Source: Rhizopus arrhizus
Taxonomy: Eukaryota > Mucoromycota > Mucoromycetes > Mucorales > Rhizopodaceae
NCBI GenBank assembly: GCA_024220505.1
Contig: JAKZZE010000011.1
Location: forward strand, 1,116,001-1,180,000
Direction: 5' to 3'
Length of the DNA stretch: 64,000 nt
A program made the position numbers and the translations under genes. Within the stretch, counting starts at the first letter, position 1; every line of letters starts with the position of its first letter. The notes beneath the pieces are model-generated. The model did no database searches. It was not told where the DNA came from and worked only from the letters and a program-made list of their open reading frames with translations. Shown in pieces: positions 25,320 through 36,215 of this stretch.

Positions 25320-25770
25320 AGTCGTGCATCGAGGAAAAACTATGAATTATATCAATCACAAATGTACAAGACGAAGAATCAAATCAACAAACCTTCACTC
25401 GAGCTGAAGTCGAGGAAATCATCAGAGAACTTGAGGAAAGAAGAGAAAGTCAAAGACAATTACAAACCATTGGGAGTGAGCTTCCTTGGCTGCTATCCAA
25501 GTCTTGAACGGCACATCTACAGCCCAACTCAAGGACAATTTTAAACTATACAAAAGAAGCATCCATCGTTACAACCATGAAGGGTGGACCACAGCTGAAC
25601 AAATCAAAAAAGAGTACATCCCTGAACTCAAGGACTGGAAAGTGGATGCCTACTAGCTCATACATACCATATATAAGATCATAGAAACCACAAGAATTCA
25701 AGCCAAAGCAAGCACTTGTTGTATAATGGTAAAAGTAATTGAGGAAAAGGTAGAAACAAAGATCAAGAAA
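25320..25770 (+). pseudogene. Coding-like relic, frameshifted
   Basis: One frame gives a charged helical segment (FTRAEVEEIIRELEERRES) and, after a shift near 25500, another gives QLKDNFKLYKRSIHRYNHEG and AEQIKKEYIPELKDWKVDAY before a stop. No family recognised. Its position next to a DIRS end suggests element-derived sequence. Confidence 0.3.
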
Positions 25771-26820
25771 CAGTTTAGATACTTTTTGAGACTGATCTTT
25801 ATTTCAGTTTAAGTTAAATTACAAATTATTCTAATTGAAGGCAGGTATTTATATCTTATTGAGTAAGTAGCTTGATATCTTCTAGTGTAAGCGTTCTTCT
25901 AATATTCAGGTAATTTAGCAAGTGTCATCTATAATTATGAAAATGAAAACTTTTCATTTGTTCTTTGTATGTCTGTCATAGATTATCTTTTATTCTGGGA
26001 ATTCCTCACTGATTTGAATAAGGTTATTTTACGCGTTATTTCAATTATGTGAAAGATTAGCAATATTCCTGATATTGGATTGGATCTTGTTATTTTAGTT
26101 GATACTTCTTCTTATTAAAGAACTCTCATTAATACAAAACATATTCTAAAAGAACATGTTTAATTGGAATTGATTGTATGATCGTATTTAAATAAACTTA
26201 TATTTTATTTTATTTAATTATGATCTTGTATTAAGACTTATATTTATCAATGTCAACTACAATCAGTTACTGTTCTACAACAGCACTGAATTGTACGAAC
26301 AACTCAGCTATCTAGTCGCTGATATTATTCATTAGAGAGTAAATTAGATTAACCATTTCTACGGCAGCTGATCACTCACCAACACCATGAAGCTATTGAG
26401 AATTGGGCCATGCCTTGATGTCTGCCTCAAGATAATTGTTAAGAACGAGGCTAACGTTGTACTTCAATGCATGTTTCCCCTTGGATCGCGAGGCAGAGGT
26501 ACAAAGAGTAAGTCATTTTTGCTCAAACGTAACAAATTTGATGGTATTACCTGCTTTACCATCGCTGTAGGTATAATTGGTTGTCATCGTATTTATTTCA
26601 AGCAGAGCAATGTCCCAAACGTCGTCATCATTTCTAAGACTGCTTGCTTTCTTTAACCGATTCTAGTAGCAGTGTACTTAGCTCTATCGGCAGTGGCAGT
26701 TCCGATATTTATGACAGAGAAATAAATAACACTAAGTAATGTGAGAAATATTGTATTTTAATTGCTTTGTGCTTGAATAATTGAAAAAACAAAGTTTACT
26801 TTGTATTTATACTTGTCTAA

Positions 26821-26821
<1 letters not shown>
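25771..26821. other. AT-rich, no recognised gene
   Basis: An 89-codon plus ORF at 26387-26656 is the only notable frame. It matches nothing I recognise and has no clear splice signals. The rest is AT-rich. Confidence 0.4.

Positions 26822-26877
<56 letters not shown>
26822..26877 (+). repeat. Uninterrupted poly(A) run of 56 nt
   Basis: Pure A tract. It could be the tail of a truncated plus-strand retroelement, but no element body is recognisable before it. Confidence 0.8.
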
Positions 26878-26878
<1 letters not shown>

Positions 26879-27039
26879 ATACAGCCCAACGTGTGAAAGG
26901 AAAAGTTTAGATGGGAAAATTCATTAAAAGAAAGCCAGTTTATATATTCATTTATTTAAAAACTAGTCAATTTGTTTTGTCATGCATTCAGTAAGGACTT
27001 TGCAAAGGAGCAAAAATCATTCTTGCTGAGGATCAACAT

Positions 27040-27984
27040 TTACGCTTCCATTATAGCTTTCAAAACATCAGCGACCGTGTGCTTTGGAGGGGAAAGTTCG
27101 ATGATTTCCTTGCTGGTTGGAGTTGCAGAGAGAGAGTTTACACCCTGCCATAAAGGTTTGAAGCTAACCGAAATCGGCGGCAAATATTTCTCTAGGTGAC
27201 CGCCAGCCGTACCCAAGTGTTTGATCCAACTTTCATCCTTATATTCTACATCTTGCACTTTGATGCCAGCGTACTGTTCGACTGTTTCCACCAACCGTCT
27301 TCCGGTAATGTCCTCTGGTCCGTTCAGAATGTATCTGGCTTGATTATGTGGAGTGGGATCGTCAAGGGCTAGGAGATGAGCTCCGATCTTGCCTACTTCC
27401 TCTGGGTCAATCACCCCCACAGGACCATCAGCGGCCAGTACAGTTTTTAATACCCCTTGAGTTCCAGTATTTTGGTACTGCTTGATCCAGTCTGCGATAG
27501 GACCGATGATAAAAGTAGTGAAAAGGTTTGCCTGAAGAGAAGTCCACTGTAAGCTCTTGAACTCTGGTTGACTCAGCTGGCTCTCAACTGCCCAGTGCGC
27601 ACGGCCATAGAAGATTTGGCTGGAAGGGCTTACGTTGCTTGAAGTTGTCGAAAGTTTCACCACATACTTGACTCCGGCTTGCAGCATGGCAACATAAAGT
27701 GCAGATTCGTCCACAAATTGCTCTGGCAAGGCGTGTGGTGCAACGTACGCTTTAACCACTTCTTGTTCCTTGAGCCAATTAGCGTCGATTGTGGTCCAGT
27801 CTTTCTCTTGCATTTCCACGAGTGGTAACTTGGCGAGCTTCTGGGAAGTAGAATTATTCAAGGAGCGGGTGAGACCAAGAATTCGATAATTGTTATTCTT
27901 TGATGCAAGCAATTTAGAAAGGGTATAGACAACACCCTTACCAGTGTTGCCGGTTGCGCCGATGACAAGAATAGTGGGAGCCAT
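27040..27984 (-). CDS. NmrA-like NAD(P)-binding oxidoreductase/regulator
   Basis: Atypical short-chain dehydrogenase of the NmrA family; members are NAD(P)H-binding regulators or quinone/azo reductases. Single exon, 314 aa. The N-terminal Rossmann motif GATGNTG (residues 9-15) is intact, followed by YVVKLSTTSSN and the long C-terminal substrate-side region typical of the family (GVIDPEEVGKIGAHLLALDD; RYILNGPEDITGRRLVE). The catalytic YxxxK of classical SDRs is not in place, usual for NmrA-like proteins. A TATA box lies about 50 bp upstream. It is an intact gene inside a transposon island and is visibly more GC-rich than its surroundings and than the multi-intron genes nearby, which fits a recent arrival or strong codon selection. 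Confidence 0.9.
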   Translation of the reverse strand: MAPTILVIGATGNTGKGVVYTLSKLLASKNNNYRILGLTRSLNNSTSQKLAKLPLVEMQEKDWTTIDANWLKEQEVVKAYVAPHALPEQFVDESALYVAMLQAGVKYVVKLSTTSSNVSPSSQIFYGRAHWAVESQLSQPEFKSLQWTSLQANLFTTFIIGPIADWIKQYQNTGTQGVLKTVLAADGPVGVIDPEEVGKIGAHLLALDDPTPHNQARYILNGPEDITGRRLVETVEQYAGIKVQDVEYKDESWIKHLGTAGGHLEKYLPPISVSFKPLWQGVNSLSATPTSKEIIELSPPKHTVADVLKAIMEA

Positions 27985-28032
27985 ATTGATAAGTTGTATT
28001 TTGGTCTTTACTGATGCAGGTTAAATCCTTGG

Positions 28033-28040
28033 TATTTATA
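28033..28040 (-). promoter_or_regulatory. TATA box of the NmrA-like gene
   Basis: TATAAATA on the minus strand, about 50 bp before the ATG at 27984. Confidence 0.5.
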
Positions 28041-28059
28041 TTGATTTGATTACAAATCA

Positions 28060-29500
28060 AAAAAAAAAAAAATACAAATCAGCAAGCCTTACAAACTGTT
28101 CTTGATACCTCCGACAACAGGTTTAATGTTGCTTCGCTTCTTCAAATGCCATTTATGCATTTAGTTTGTAGAATATGCATGTTAATACCTCCCCAGTTAA
28201 TAAAACTAACAAATAAACTAAGCGGTCGATAAGGTTCTTGAACTTTTTCATTCTGTAGTGATGAGAGAGATCAGTACAAATTACGCTTTGAAATATAGCA
28301 ATACAGTTTAGGGTCCGAATTAATATGATGTAAATTGTATTCGCACTTCTGGTCAACTGAAGCAGCAGCAAGACCCACAGTGTTACTTGGACGAATAGAC
28401 TAAGGAAACTGGTAGCAACAGAAAAACATAGATCTCATAATTCAACATCTTAATAATTATTCTATTGTTATAATCTATTTTTAATTTATAATAATACTCA
28501 TCTAGTGGTGGCACCAGAACAAAACCTTCATACAAAAAATAATGGGTCCATGATATAAGATTTTATTTACAAATAAATTAAAGCCTAATTGAACATCTAG
28601 TGTCTTATTGTACACCTATTTCGTCCGGGTTATACCTTAGAGAAATAGAAACTAAAAAGTCCCTGATGGAATCAAAGGTAAAAACATTTAGACACGGATA
28701 AAAAGGAATGAAATGACCGATACTAATGTCGGACAGAAATTCCCAAGAACCCTAGTGGACGATCTGAGATCTTTCTTTTTATGGATAAAAACAATGTCCA
28801 TTAAAACTCAGCAAGGAGTATAAGGATTAAAAGTAATGCAAGTGAATTAAACAGTGATCCCAAATGATGATTTCTTCACAAGTTCTTTCGTACTCCCTTC
28901 TGTCCTTTTTTTTTTCTTTTTGATCCTATTAGGAATCTTTAGACTGCTCGTTTATCCATATCTTTACTTATTTTTTTCTTGTACTTGCTAATAAATTATT
29001 GTAAGATCCATTTGCATTTCACATCTTCAAGCCTTTAACTTCAACCTCCCTTGTCCTTTTTTAGCTGTCTACCCAAGTTACTTAGTTCCTGTTTGGTTCC
29101 TTCTTTCTCTTCTTTCTGACTTGAAAAGACAGTCCATTGCATCCTTCTTCCTACCATCTGATTCTCCCTTTGCGAGATTGAAGTTACTTGTAACTGTAGC
29201 GGGGAAGTCATTTAAATTGACTAATGATGTCAAAGCAAAAGTAAAGTAAAAATATAATAAAAATAATAAAACTGCAATTCTACTTTTTTGGAATGAATGT
29301 AGAACACTACAAAAATCGAACAAAACACAAAGACCAGCTCACAAATCATATAATAAGCTTTATAAAACTAATTTTGTAGTATTTGTGTTAACAATAGGTA
29401 TACTAGAACAGTCGTAGTTAACAAATAGACTCTTCTAGGTGTATAGGATGGCTTAATTGGTGAGTTACGTTTTTAAGGTTTGCATGAATAATTTTTTATT
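28060..29500. other. AT-rich, no recognised gene
   Basis: Only short ORFs (for example 28153-28371 and 29078-29323, minus) without family resemblance or splice support. No repeat match was found inside the window. Confidence 0.45.
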
Positions 29501-29514
29501 GTGTGTCGTTCCCA

Positions 29515-29585
29515 GTACAATTGTCGTTGGCTCCACTTCGACGTCGAATGTGATTATAGGCTTTCCAGCCGCGTTTTATTTTCAG
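29515..29585 (-). repeat. DIRS tyrosine-recombinase tail relic
   Basis: The minus strand reads ITFDVEVEPTTIVLGTT, like the DIRS recombinase tail at 40240-40340, next to a diverged CCGCGTTTTATTTTC module. Confidence 0.5.
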
Positions 29586-29644
29586 AAAATAAAATAAAAA
29601 TAATTTTTTTTTATCTTATTATAATAAAGTCTTTGATACGAAAA

Positions 29645-30540
29645 AATGACAGAACCTGGCTCTAGAAATAAAATATCCTAGAGCGATGTAGTAGCTCGAG
29701 GCCATAAAGCCAAATTCGTCACGCCCATACAGCGTCGTGATGTTACCAATGACCCTCGCAAATTTACCGCATCTAAAATAATTTATGATATTCCCGACAT
29801 TTCTCGTCTTCTTCTAGCGTAGAAAGCCCAATCAGCCGTACAACAAACTCTGACTCCTGGCTCAGTTTTGTTCTCTTTTCCAACATCGCTACTTGGCCAT
29901 TACACCCAGACATACAAATGTATCGAAGATCAGATCGGAGCTGTACATGGCTTCCGTAACATCAGCAAATATGACCATCGTCAAAACCATAAGGATCTTT
30001 GATCGAGGCTAAATTTCGAGAAGCTGTAACTACGGACAAAGTGATCAATCTAGACATTACTCATAAAAATGTCGTGATCAAGGCCGTCCCGTCTAAAGGG
30101 GATCAACCCAAAAATCTGATTAGAGTACAAATGGATCTTTTGCAGATAAATTGCTCGAAGAACTTTTGCTCTCTCTTAGACATTATAGAAGAGTTTGTCA
30201 AATCAAACAATTCCTCCGTGGTGGCTATTTTGAAGGCAAACTGTCCGTACTAATGAATGTCTCCACACCATCCGAAGACACCTTGGGTGGCCCCTTAATT
30301 ATCCGCCCACTTGACCGAATATTCTACCTAACAGCTTGGGATACTTATGTGCCTGCATCATTTAAGGGAGCCTCCCCTGTATGCTACTACTGTAGAAAAT
30401 CTGGGCACATTCATGCTGCTTGCCCATTTCTAGCCAAACAGATCCATTCTAGCTGTGGAATTACAAGACAAAACAGAATTTGCATCAGCGAAAGACAGAG
30501 ACATTTTCAACAACGCAATTGAAAAAGCACAACGACTTGC
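29645..30540 (+). pseudogene. Gag/ORF1-like relic with a CCHC zinc knuckle
   Basis: Starts MTEPGSRNK and runs with stops and frame changes through PRKFTASKIIYDIPDISRLL, a segment SLRHYRRVCQIKQFLRGGYF, WDTYVPASFKGASP and the zinc knuckle CYYCRKSGHIHAAC. This is the layout of an ORF1/Gag protein of a non-LTR element from a different family than the LINE at 7-12 kb. At least two stop codons and two frame shifts: dead. Confidence 0.6.
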
Positions 30541-30601
30541 AAATTATGGTTTTGGATCAGCAAAATTTCAAGAAACGATTCCAAAAAGGTGGCAATCAAA
30601 G

Positions 30602-31018
30602 TGTGTTATCTCGTAAGAATAAAAAAGACTATAAAATTCAACGAGACTTAAAAAAGTTATATTTTTTATTTAATATTATTGTATCTGGTATTTATATCCT
30701 TTTCATGAAGATTCAATTAAATCCTTTTCAAGATACTTTAATTAATTATAGCTGTAGATCTAGCATGTATAAAGTTTAGTATGAAGACCTGTTCCTGGTT
30801 ATGCAAGTGGACTGTTTATAATTATTTAAGTAGATCTATTTTTCATTTATGTCTCATTGCATCAGGAGCTATATTAAAACAACTTGTATTGAGTTAAAGG
30901 AGTGGAATTAGTTATGACCGAATAATAGAGAAAAGACTGTAATAAATCTTTGTAAAGCATTCACTACTCTGATTTCTTATAAATTGAATATGAATCATGT
31001 TTAAAGTATGTTGGGATA
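30602..31018 (+). repeat. About 415-bp dispersed repeat, copy A
   Basis: Matches 53668-54048 in inverted orientation along its length, with roughly 85% identity by eye. It includes shared blocks such as AAAATTCAACGAGACTTAAA and TGTATCTGGTATTTATAT. Confidence 0.75.
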
Positions 31019-31070
31019 CGACAAATGTGATGGATGCCCACCCATGGTACCGCCGATATTCAGGCTTTTA
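31019..31070 (+). repeat. DIRS recombinase C-terminal fragment
   Basis: The plus strand reads NVMDAHPWYRRYSGF and then stop, resembling the last residues of the recombinases at 56597-57239 (VRTHSWYRRLF) and 40200-40240 (MHTRPWYRF). Confidence 0.5.
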
Positions 31071-31118
31071 ATTCGTGTTATTATACTTTGTACCTTATTC
31101 CCTCTTCACTAAAAAAAA

Positions 31119-31165
31119 ACGAAAGCTACAGGTTGGATTGATGAAGTTGCCTGCGTAACAGTTAT
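31119..31165 (+). repeat. Fragment duplicated in inverted orientation from the zinc-finger gene
   Basis: About 44 bp around GAAAGCTACAGGTTGGATTG match the minus strand at 31845-31890, part of the last exon of the neighbouring zinc-finger gene. Confidence 0.65.
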
Positions 31166-31768
31166 GCATTTTTTTAGCTGATCTCTGTCTTCTATAGCAC
31201 CTTTCAAAAAAGAGCGGAAAATTTGAATCAGTAACAGGTCTTGATCATTAGCTATTCATCTACTTAATTTCATTCGCATCAATACACAGGGCAATAAGCT
31301 CCTTACTCGAGATTTTGAAAATAAATAACTCAAGCCATATTGTTATATACTGGCTATCATAAATGGGCATATATAACCAAGTAAATTCAATTGGCTCAGA
31401 TATCTAAAAATAAAGTCTAGGCACTAATGTATTCTGATGATGACATAGACGATACTTTGCAATCTTTGTCATATTTAACTTTAGAGTTTGGTTAAGTCAT
31501 TAATTGTAATGCTTAACAACAAGGATTGATAAAGCATGACTCATGCGGATCAACGTTAACTGATAGGTTCAATTCTTCAATTGAACAACTACAGAATTAA
31601 TTCCTATATTTTAAGATTATGCCATCTACTATCACATGCCGTAAGCGTATTTAATATAAATACTTCTACTTTTTAATTTGTAAAAAAGGCCAATCTATTT
31701 TCTCGACCGATTTGATTCCTATGTTTTACTTTATTTTGATATTACTCAATTTAACATGTACCAGTTCT

Positions 31769-33470
31769 TTATTTACTAATCTTCTTCTCTTTTTCTTCGT
31801 CACCATTCTCTTCTTCCTCAATATTATCAGTCTCTTCTGGACAGACAACTTCATCAATCCAATCTGTAGCTTTCTTTTTTTTTTGTAGCTTGCTTCGCTT
31901 GAAATGCTCGTCATCTTTTCCACGTTTCTATCAAACTTTTCTTCTTCCAAAAGCTCTTCCAACTCATCAAGTAGGTGCTAAAATTGGACTTAATTGATTA
32001 GTTCATGCATCAAAATAGCATTAACTGCTGATGATTACCTGTGTAAGAGACAGAGCTCTAATTATATCGTTGATGTTCCCTTGTCTTATTTGCTTTTTGA
32101 TCGTGGAAAATGAGAATTTGAACAAAATTTTCTGCTGTAAACACGCCTTTGTCCTTTACTTATAAAATTGTTAATCGAGCTTCGAATCCCATTATTTGAA
32201 TGAGAGGGACTTTGATCCTTTTAATGTCTTCTTCGGCAAGATAGGGGCTGGTAGCAATCAGCTCATTAATATACGCCTTAGATGCCAATACAAGCTTAAG
32301 TCTATCCTTAAAAAATTTACTTCTTATAGCTTTTTTTTTGCATATTCACAACTACTTCAAGTACATGTTTGCTGTTTTTCATAATCATTATTCACATGTC
32401 CAATTTCAAGTTCAGGCCATTTTCTTTGCAAGCTTTGGCTTATGTGTCACCCCTAAACACGAGTTGCAGTTAGCAATATTGAAAGCTTATACACCATCAT
32501 AAATAAAGAGATAGATATCCTTGATATTCTCTTCGATATCATTAAATGCGCTATTACTCGTCAATTGAAGTAATAATCTTTTTTAGCTTGATGTTGTTGT
32601 TGATCTTTGCAAGAAAAAACCTGTAAATACATTAAAAAAATTGAAAAATATTCATATTACCTGTTTGAGGAGAGATCGTATTTTAGGTTGTAATCGACAT
32701 ATTCAGTTATATTGATATACGTTAGGTCTTTAATTATTGGAATCTCTTTATACAACCATATATTGTAGCAGTCACAGTTTTTTAACAACTTAAAAAAAAA
32801 ACTTACGTTCTGTCATCCACTACCATTGAACAATTTGGATGATCTACAATATATTTCTGACTGAAACTATAAATTATCTTCTATTAATTTTCCAGTAGAA
32901 AGCTTCCGTTTGTCTTCATTCTTCAGACGGGAAAAACTTGCTTTTAAATCTGGATGCTGTCGAGGCACTAAAGCAGTATGTTTTAAATAGATATCAACCG
33001 GTCACCTTGTGAATACTTACAGTGCACGTATACGATATGATCGCTTAGTTTTACCAAGTTGCCTTCATAATCAGAACAACATAAACATCCATACTTAAGC
33101 TTGAAGTTCGTCTATAAAATAATTCATTAGTAAAAAAAGTCAAGAACAAGCAGAAGTCCTTGTTAAACATAGAGCGGTCTTTGCTTTTGTAGCCATTATG
33201 AATTTCATACTTCAAATATTTACATATATTAATTCATAAGCAGAAAAATAAAATAAATACATTTACTTTTTTTTTATTATATGTTCTTCCTCCTAGTCTT
33301 GGTAGTTTCAAATCTAAGTAAAGCGGTTAATATTCTGAGCAATAACACTCCGGCATGTACACATTACTTTCAGATTCTAAATAATGCCTCTTCAAATTCG
33401 CTTTTTTATCAAACTTCATGCTACAAACATGACAGCAGTATAAAAGATTTATGTTTTTAGTGTTGCTCAT
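31769..33470 (-). pseudogene. C2H2 zinc-finger protein gene, probably broken
   Basis: From an ATG at 33470 the minus strand encodes YCCHVCSMKFDKKANLKRHY, a C2H2-like finger, and, after an intron, YGCLCCSDYEGNLVKL...H...H, a second finger-like unit ending at a GTAAG donor. A further exon has a PRQHPDLKASFSRLKNEDKR segment. Downstream come a helical segment (TIKKQIRQGNINDIIRALSL) spliced to HLLDELEELLEEEKF, and an acidic tail ending at 31769. The tail is in frame with the rest only if a 10-A run near 31870-31880 shifts, or if an extra intron is used. It could be a nucleic-acid-binding host or transposon protein. Exon order in the middle (32200-32800) is not resolved. Confidence 0.45.
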
Positions 33471-33479
33471 ATTAACATC

Positions 33480-35190
33480 AGTAAAAAATAAAAAAAAAAA
33501 GTTTGAGAAATAAATAGAGAGTCTATCATAAAAAAAAATGATGTTTGTACAACCTAATTACACATAGACGTTTATAAGACACAGTATAGGAGGAAGTGAA
33601 AGACGCCATAGAAAATCAGAAAAAGAAGTTGATGAAAGTCATAAATGTTGGATCTGCCAGTAGTACAACAGTTGACTGAAAAACAAAATCGATTGGATCT
33701 AAAGTATAAATGGTTTTATTGAACAAAAAAAATTATCCTCCTTCATTGTTGAAAAACGTATCTGATAAGAACAAGGGAATTAAGGAAATACATATAATAT
33801 TAAGGCTATTATTAATCATAAGATAGACGACAATAATAATCACATGAGTAAATATATCAGCATCAATTCTATGAACAAAGGAACAGAAGCTAAATATAGA
33901 GATGACCCAATGGAAATTCAATATGATGGATCTTCCAGTGTACAATGTGTAAGCGAACCTTTAAATCATCGATCCCAACTCGACTTTTCTGCATTTCAAG
34001 ACAAAGAGATGATGATTAAGCCTCTCAAAATATAATATATAAATATACACAAAGGATATATTTCTTCTATCTAAAAGCTCTATAACTTCTAGCTTATTTG
34101 GTTTTCTCTACCTTGGGAAGATTACAAATAAATAAGATGGTTGATTGTCTATTTTTTTGTTTGTACAACCATTTTCTGCATAAATTTACATGAAATTTAA
34201 AGGCCTACTGTTCTCTTATTTATTTAAAGGTATTAAAAGCATACAAGCAAATAGAAAAAAAAAGCTGTTCTGTGTCTTTTTTTTTTTTTTTTTTTAGTTT
34301 AAATAATATCTTATGTGAAATGCATTTTTTACTTTACTTTCCTATAAAAATGTGAATTTTTAATTAGTTTAATTAATAAAGGGAGAGGAAACACAAGTTT
34401 ATGCCAAGTTCCGTGTGTAACAATTTTGTGGGAAAAAATATTAACATCTCCTCTATTGTTCAGGACACATGAATAAATATTACTTTGCTGATATGATTTC
34501 ATTGTACTTTTAATCAATACTCACTTATATTCTAGTAAAAAATAGTAATAATGATGATTAAAAGTTAAAAAAGAAAAGAAAATGAAATATTTAGTATCAT
34601 TTGTGTTATTGTTTGTACTTTTTCATATCTGAGTCTATTTTGCCTTTTTGTTTTTTTTGTATTGTTTTGTTTGCGCTATTTTTTGGGGTCGATAGAAATA
34701 AAATAAAGCATGATCCTTGTACATGTATTGTTGATAAACAATGCTATAAGTCCTTTTTTTTCAGTTTTTGATTTAGCGAAATATAATATTTGACACACTT
34801 CAATAACTCTTTATTTCTAATCATCTTGTTCATTAAATCAACTTTAAAAATGTGATAGATTTCATAAAACTGATATTGCCAAATTGCTTATCGATAAGCT
34901 ATCTCGCTGCAATTGAAAAGATTTGATGTATTTCACACAACGCTTATCTATTATTGTTGCCATCAATTTGAGTATGCTTGATTCAAGCACCAGCTTTAGT
35001 AAACAGTACACACCTTTTTTTATAAGCTCCTTAAACATAAAAAATACACACACCAAATAAATTTTCGAAACAATATTTTGAAAAAATATGGCATGCAAGT
35101 TCAAGATCAATTAATCCATGTGAATCTAAGCTTGGATTTTCAAGTTTTGAGAAAAGAAGTGTTCAGGAGCTTACTTTAAAAATATATTCA
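33480..35190. other. AT-rich, no recognised gene
   Basis: Only short ORFs. T runs occur near 34278-34296 and elsewhere. No family match. Confidence 0.45.
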
Positions 35191-35194
35191 TAAA

Positions 35195-36215
35195 ATGATT
35201 TTCAGTGTTCTGTTGCGCCGCCTTTAGCTTTAGTAACTGCTTCACATCACCTCTTCATGCTTCGAACTAATCGGTAGGCAAACTCATCATCCAGTCTTCC
35301 CAATCTTCTTGTGGTGCCACCTTCAATTGCTACAAATTTTTGATGGACAATATTTTTTTCTCAGTTTGTCTTTCAAGAGCATTCCAAACATGCTCAATGG
35401 GGTTCAAATTAGGGCTTTGAGCAGGCGAGTACTCAAAACTCCTAATCTGGTGGGTTTTTTCCCACCATCGAGCATAACCCCCTATATGACAGGAAGCTCC
35501 ATCCTCTTGGAAGATAAAATTCCTCTCCTGGTGCACCGTGACATTTGTAAACCAATGATGAAACCTGTTAGCCAAAATATTGATATATGTTTCTTGGTCT
35601 ACAGAACCGGTGTCAATCATTTCTAAAGGTCCGAAACCTCCTCCCCATAAACATCCCCAAACCATAGCACCACCACCGCCCTACTTGACTATAGATACTA
35701 CATTTCTTTCATCATAGCGCTCTCCTTTCTTCCTGAACACTCTTTTACCGCGCTTACTGCTTTCCACACAAAAGCGCTATTCATCAGACCAAGCTACGTT
35801 CCTCCATTGGTTTTCGGTCTAATTGAGGTGTTCCTTTGCCCAGCGAAGCCTACTTTTGCGGTGCCTTGCAGTTACTCTAGGCTTGTGGGAGGCTCTGTAC
35901 GATTTGAAGTCGAGTCGATCGACATACGATTGAAGAGTTTCTATACAAACAAAAACATCTAGCTTTGCTAATTCCATATTTATTTCTTTATAAGAGGCAA
36001 AAGGATCCTCTCTGATTATCCTCTTCAAGTATCTTTCAATTCTTTCATTTATTTTCAATGGACGACCTGTTTGCTTGTGAGGCAAAGGGCTGCCATAATT
36101 GTCAATTTTGGCTTTTATACCTTGCATAGTAGGCTTGTTCAAGCCAACAAGTTCTACAGCCTCTTTAATCGTGTGGTGTATTCTAAGAAGATAAAAAACC
36201 ACTCATGCTTTACTT
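35195..36215 (-). pseudogene. Tc1/mariner-type transposase, nearly full length but with stops
   Basis: Cut-and-paste DDE transposase. The N-terminal HTH regions (36202-35819) include TIKEAVELVGLNKPTMQGIK and RYLKRIIREDPFASYKEINM; then VAWSDE with a stop replacing the next residue, VWGCLWGGGFGPLEMIDTGS, the second catalytic region FIFQEDGASCHIGGYARWW and the third, SPAQSPNLNPIEHVWNALE. All three acidic residues (D, D, E) are visible, but stops at about 35820, 35796 and near 35690, plus more in the C-terminus, inactivate it. I found no convincing terminal inverted repeats. Confidence 0.85.

Noticed and set aside
26387..26656. 89-codon plus ORF
   Set aside because: Isolated, no domain, flanked by AT-rich debris and a 56-A run; likely chance or relic.
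32161..32190. TTCGAATCC resembling a tRNA B box
   Set aside because: No A box and no cloverleaf around it.
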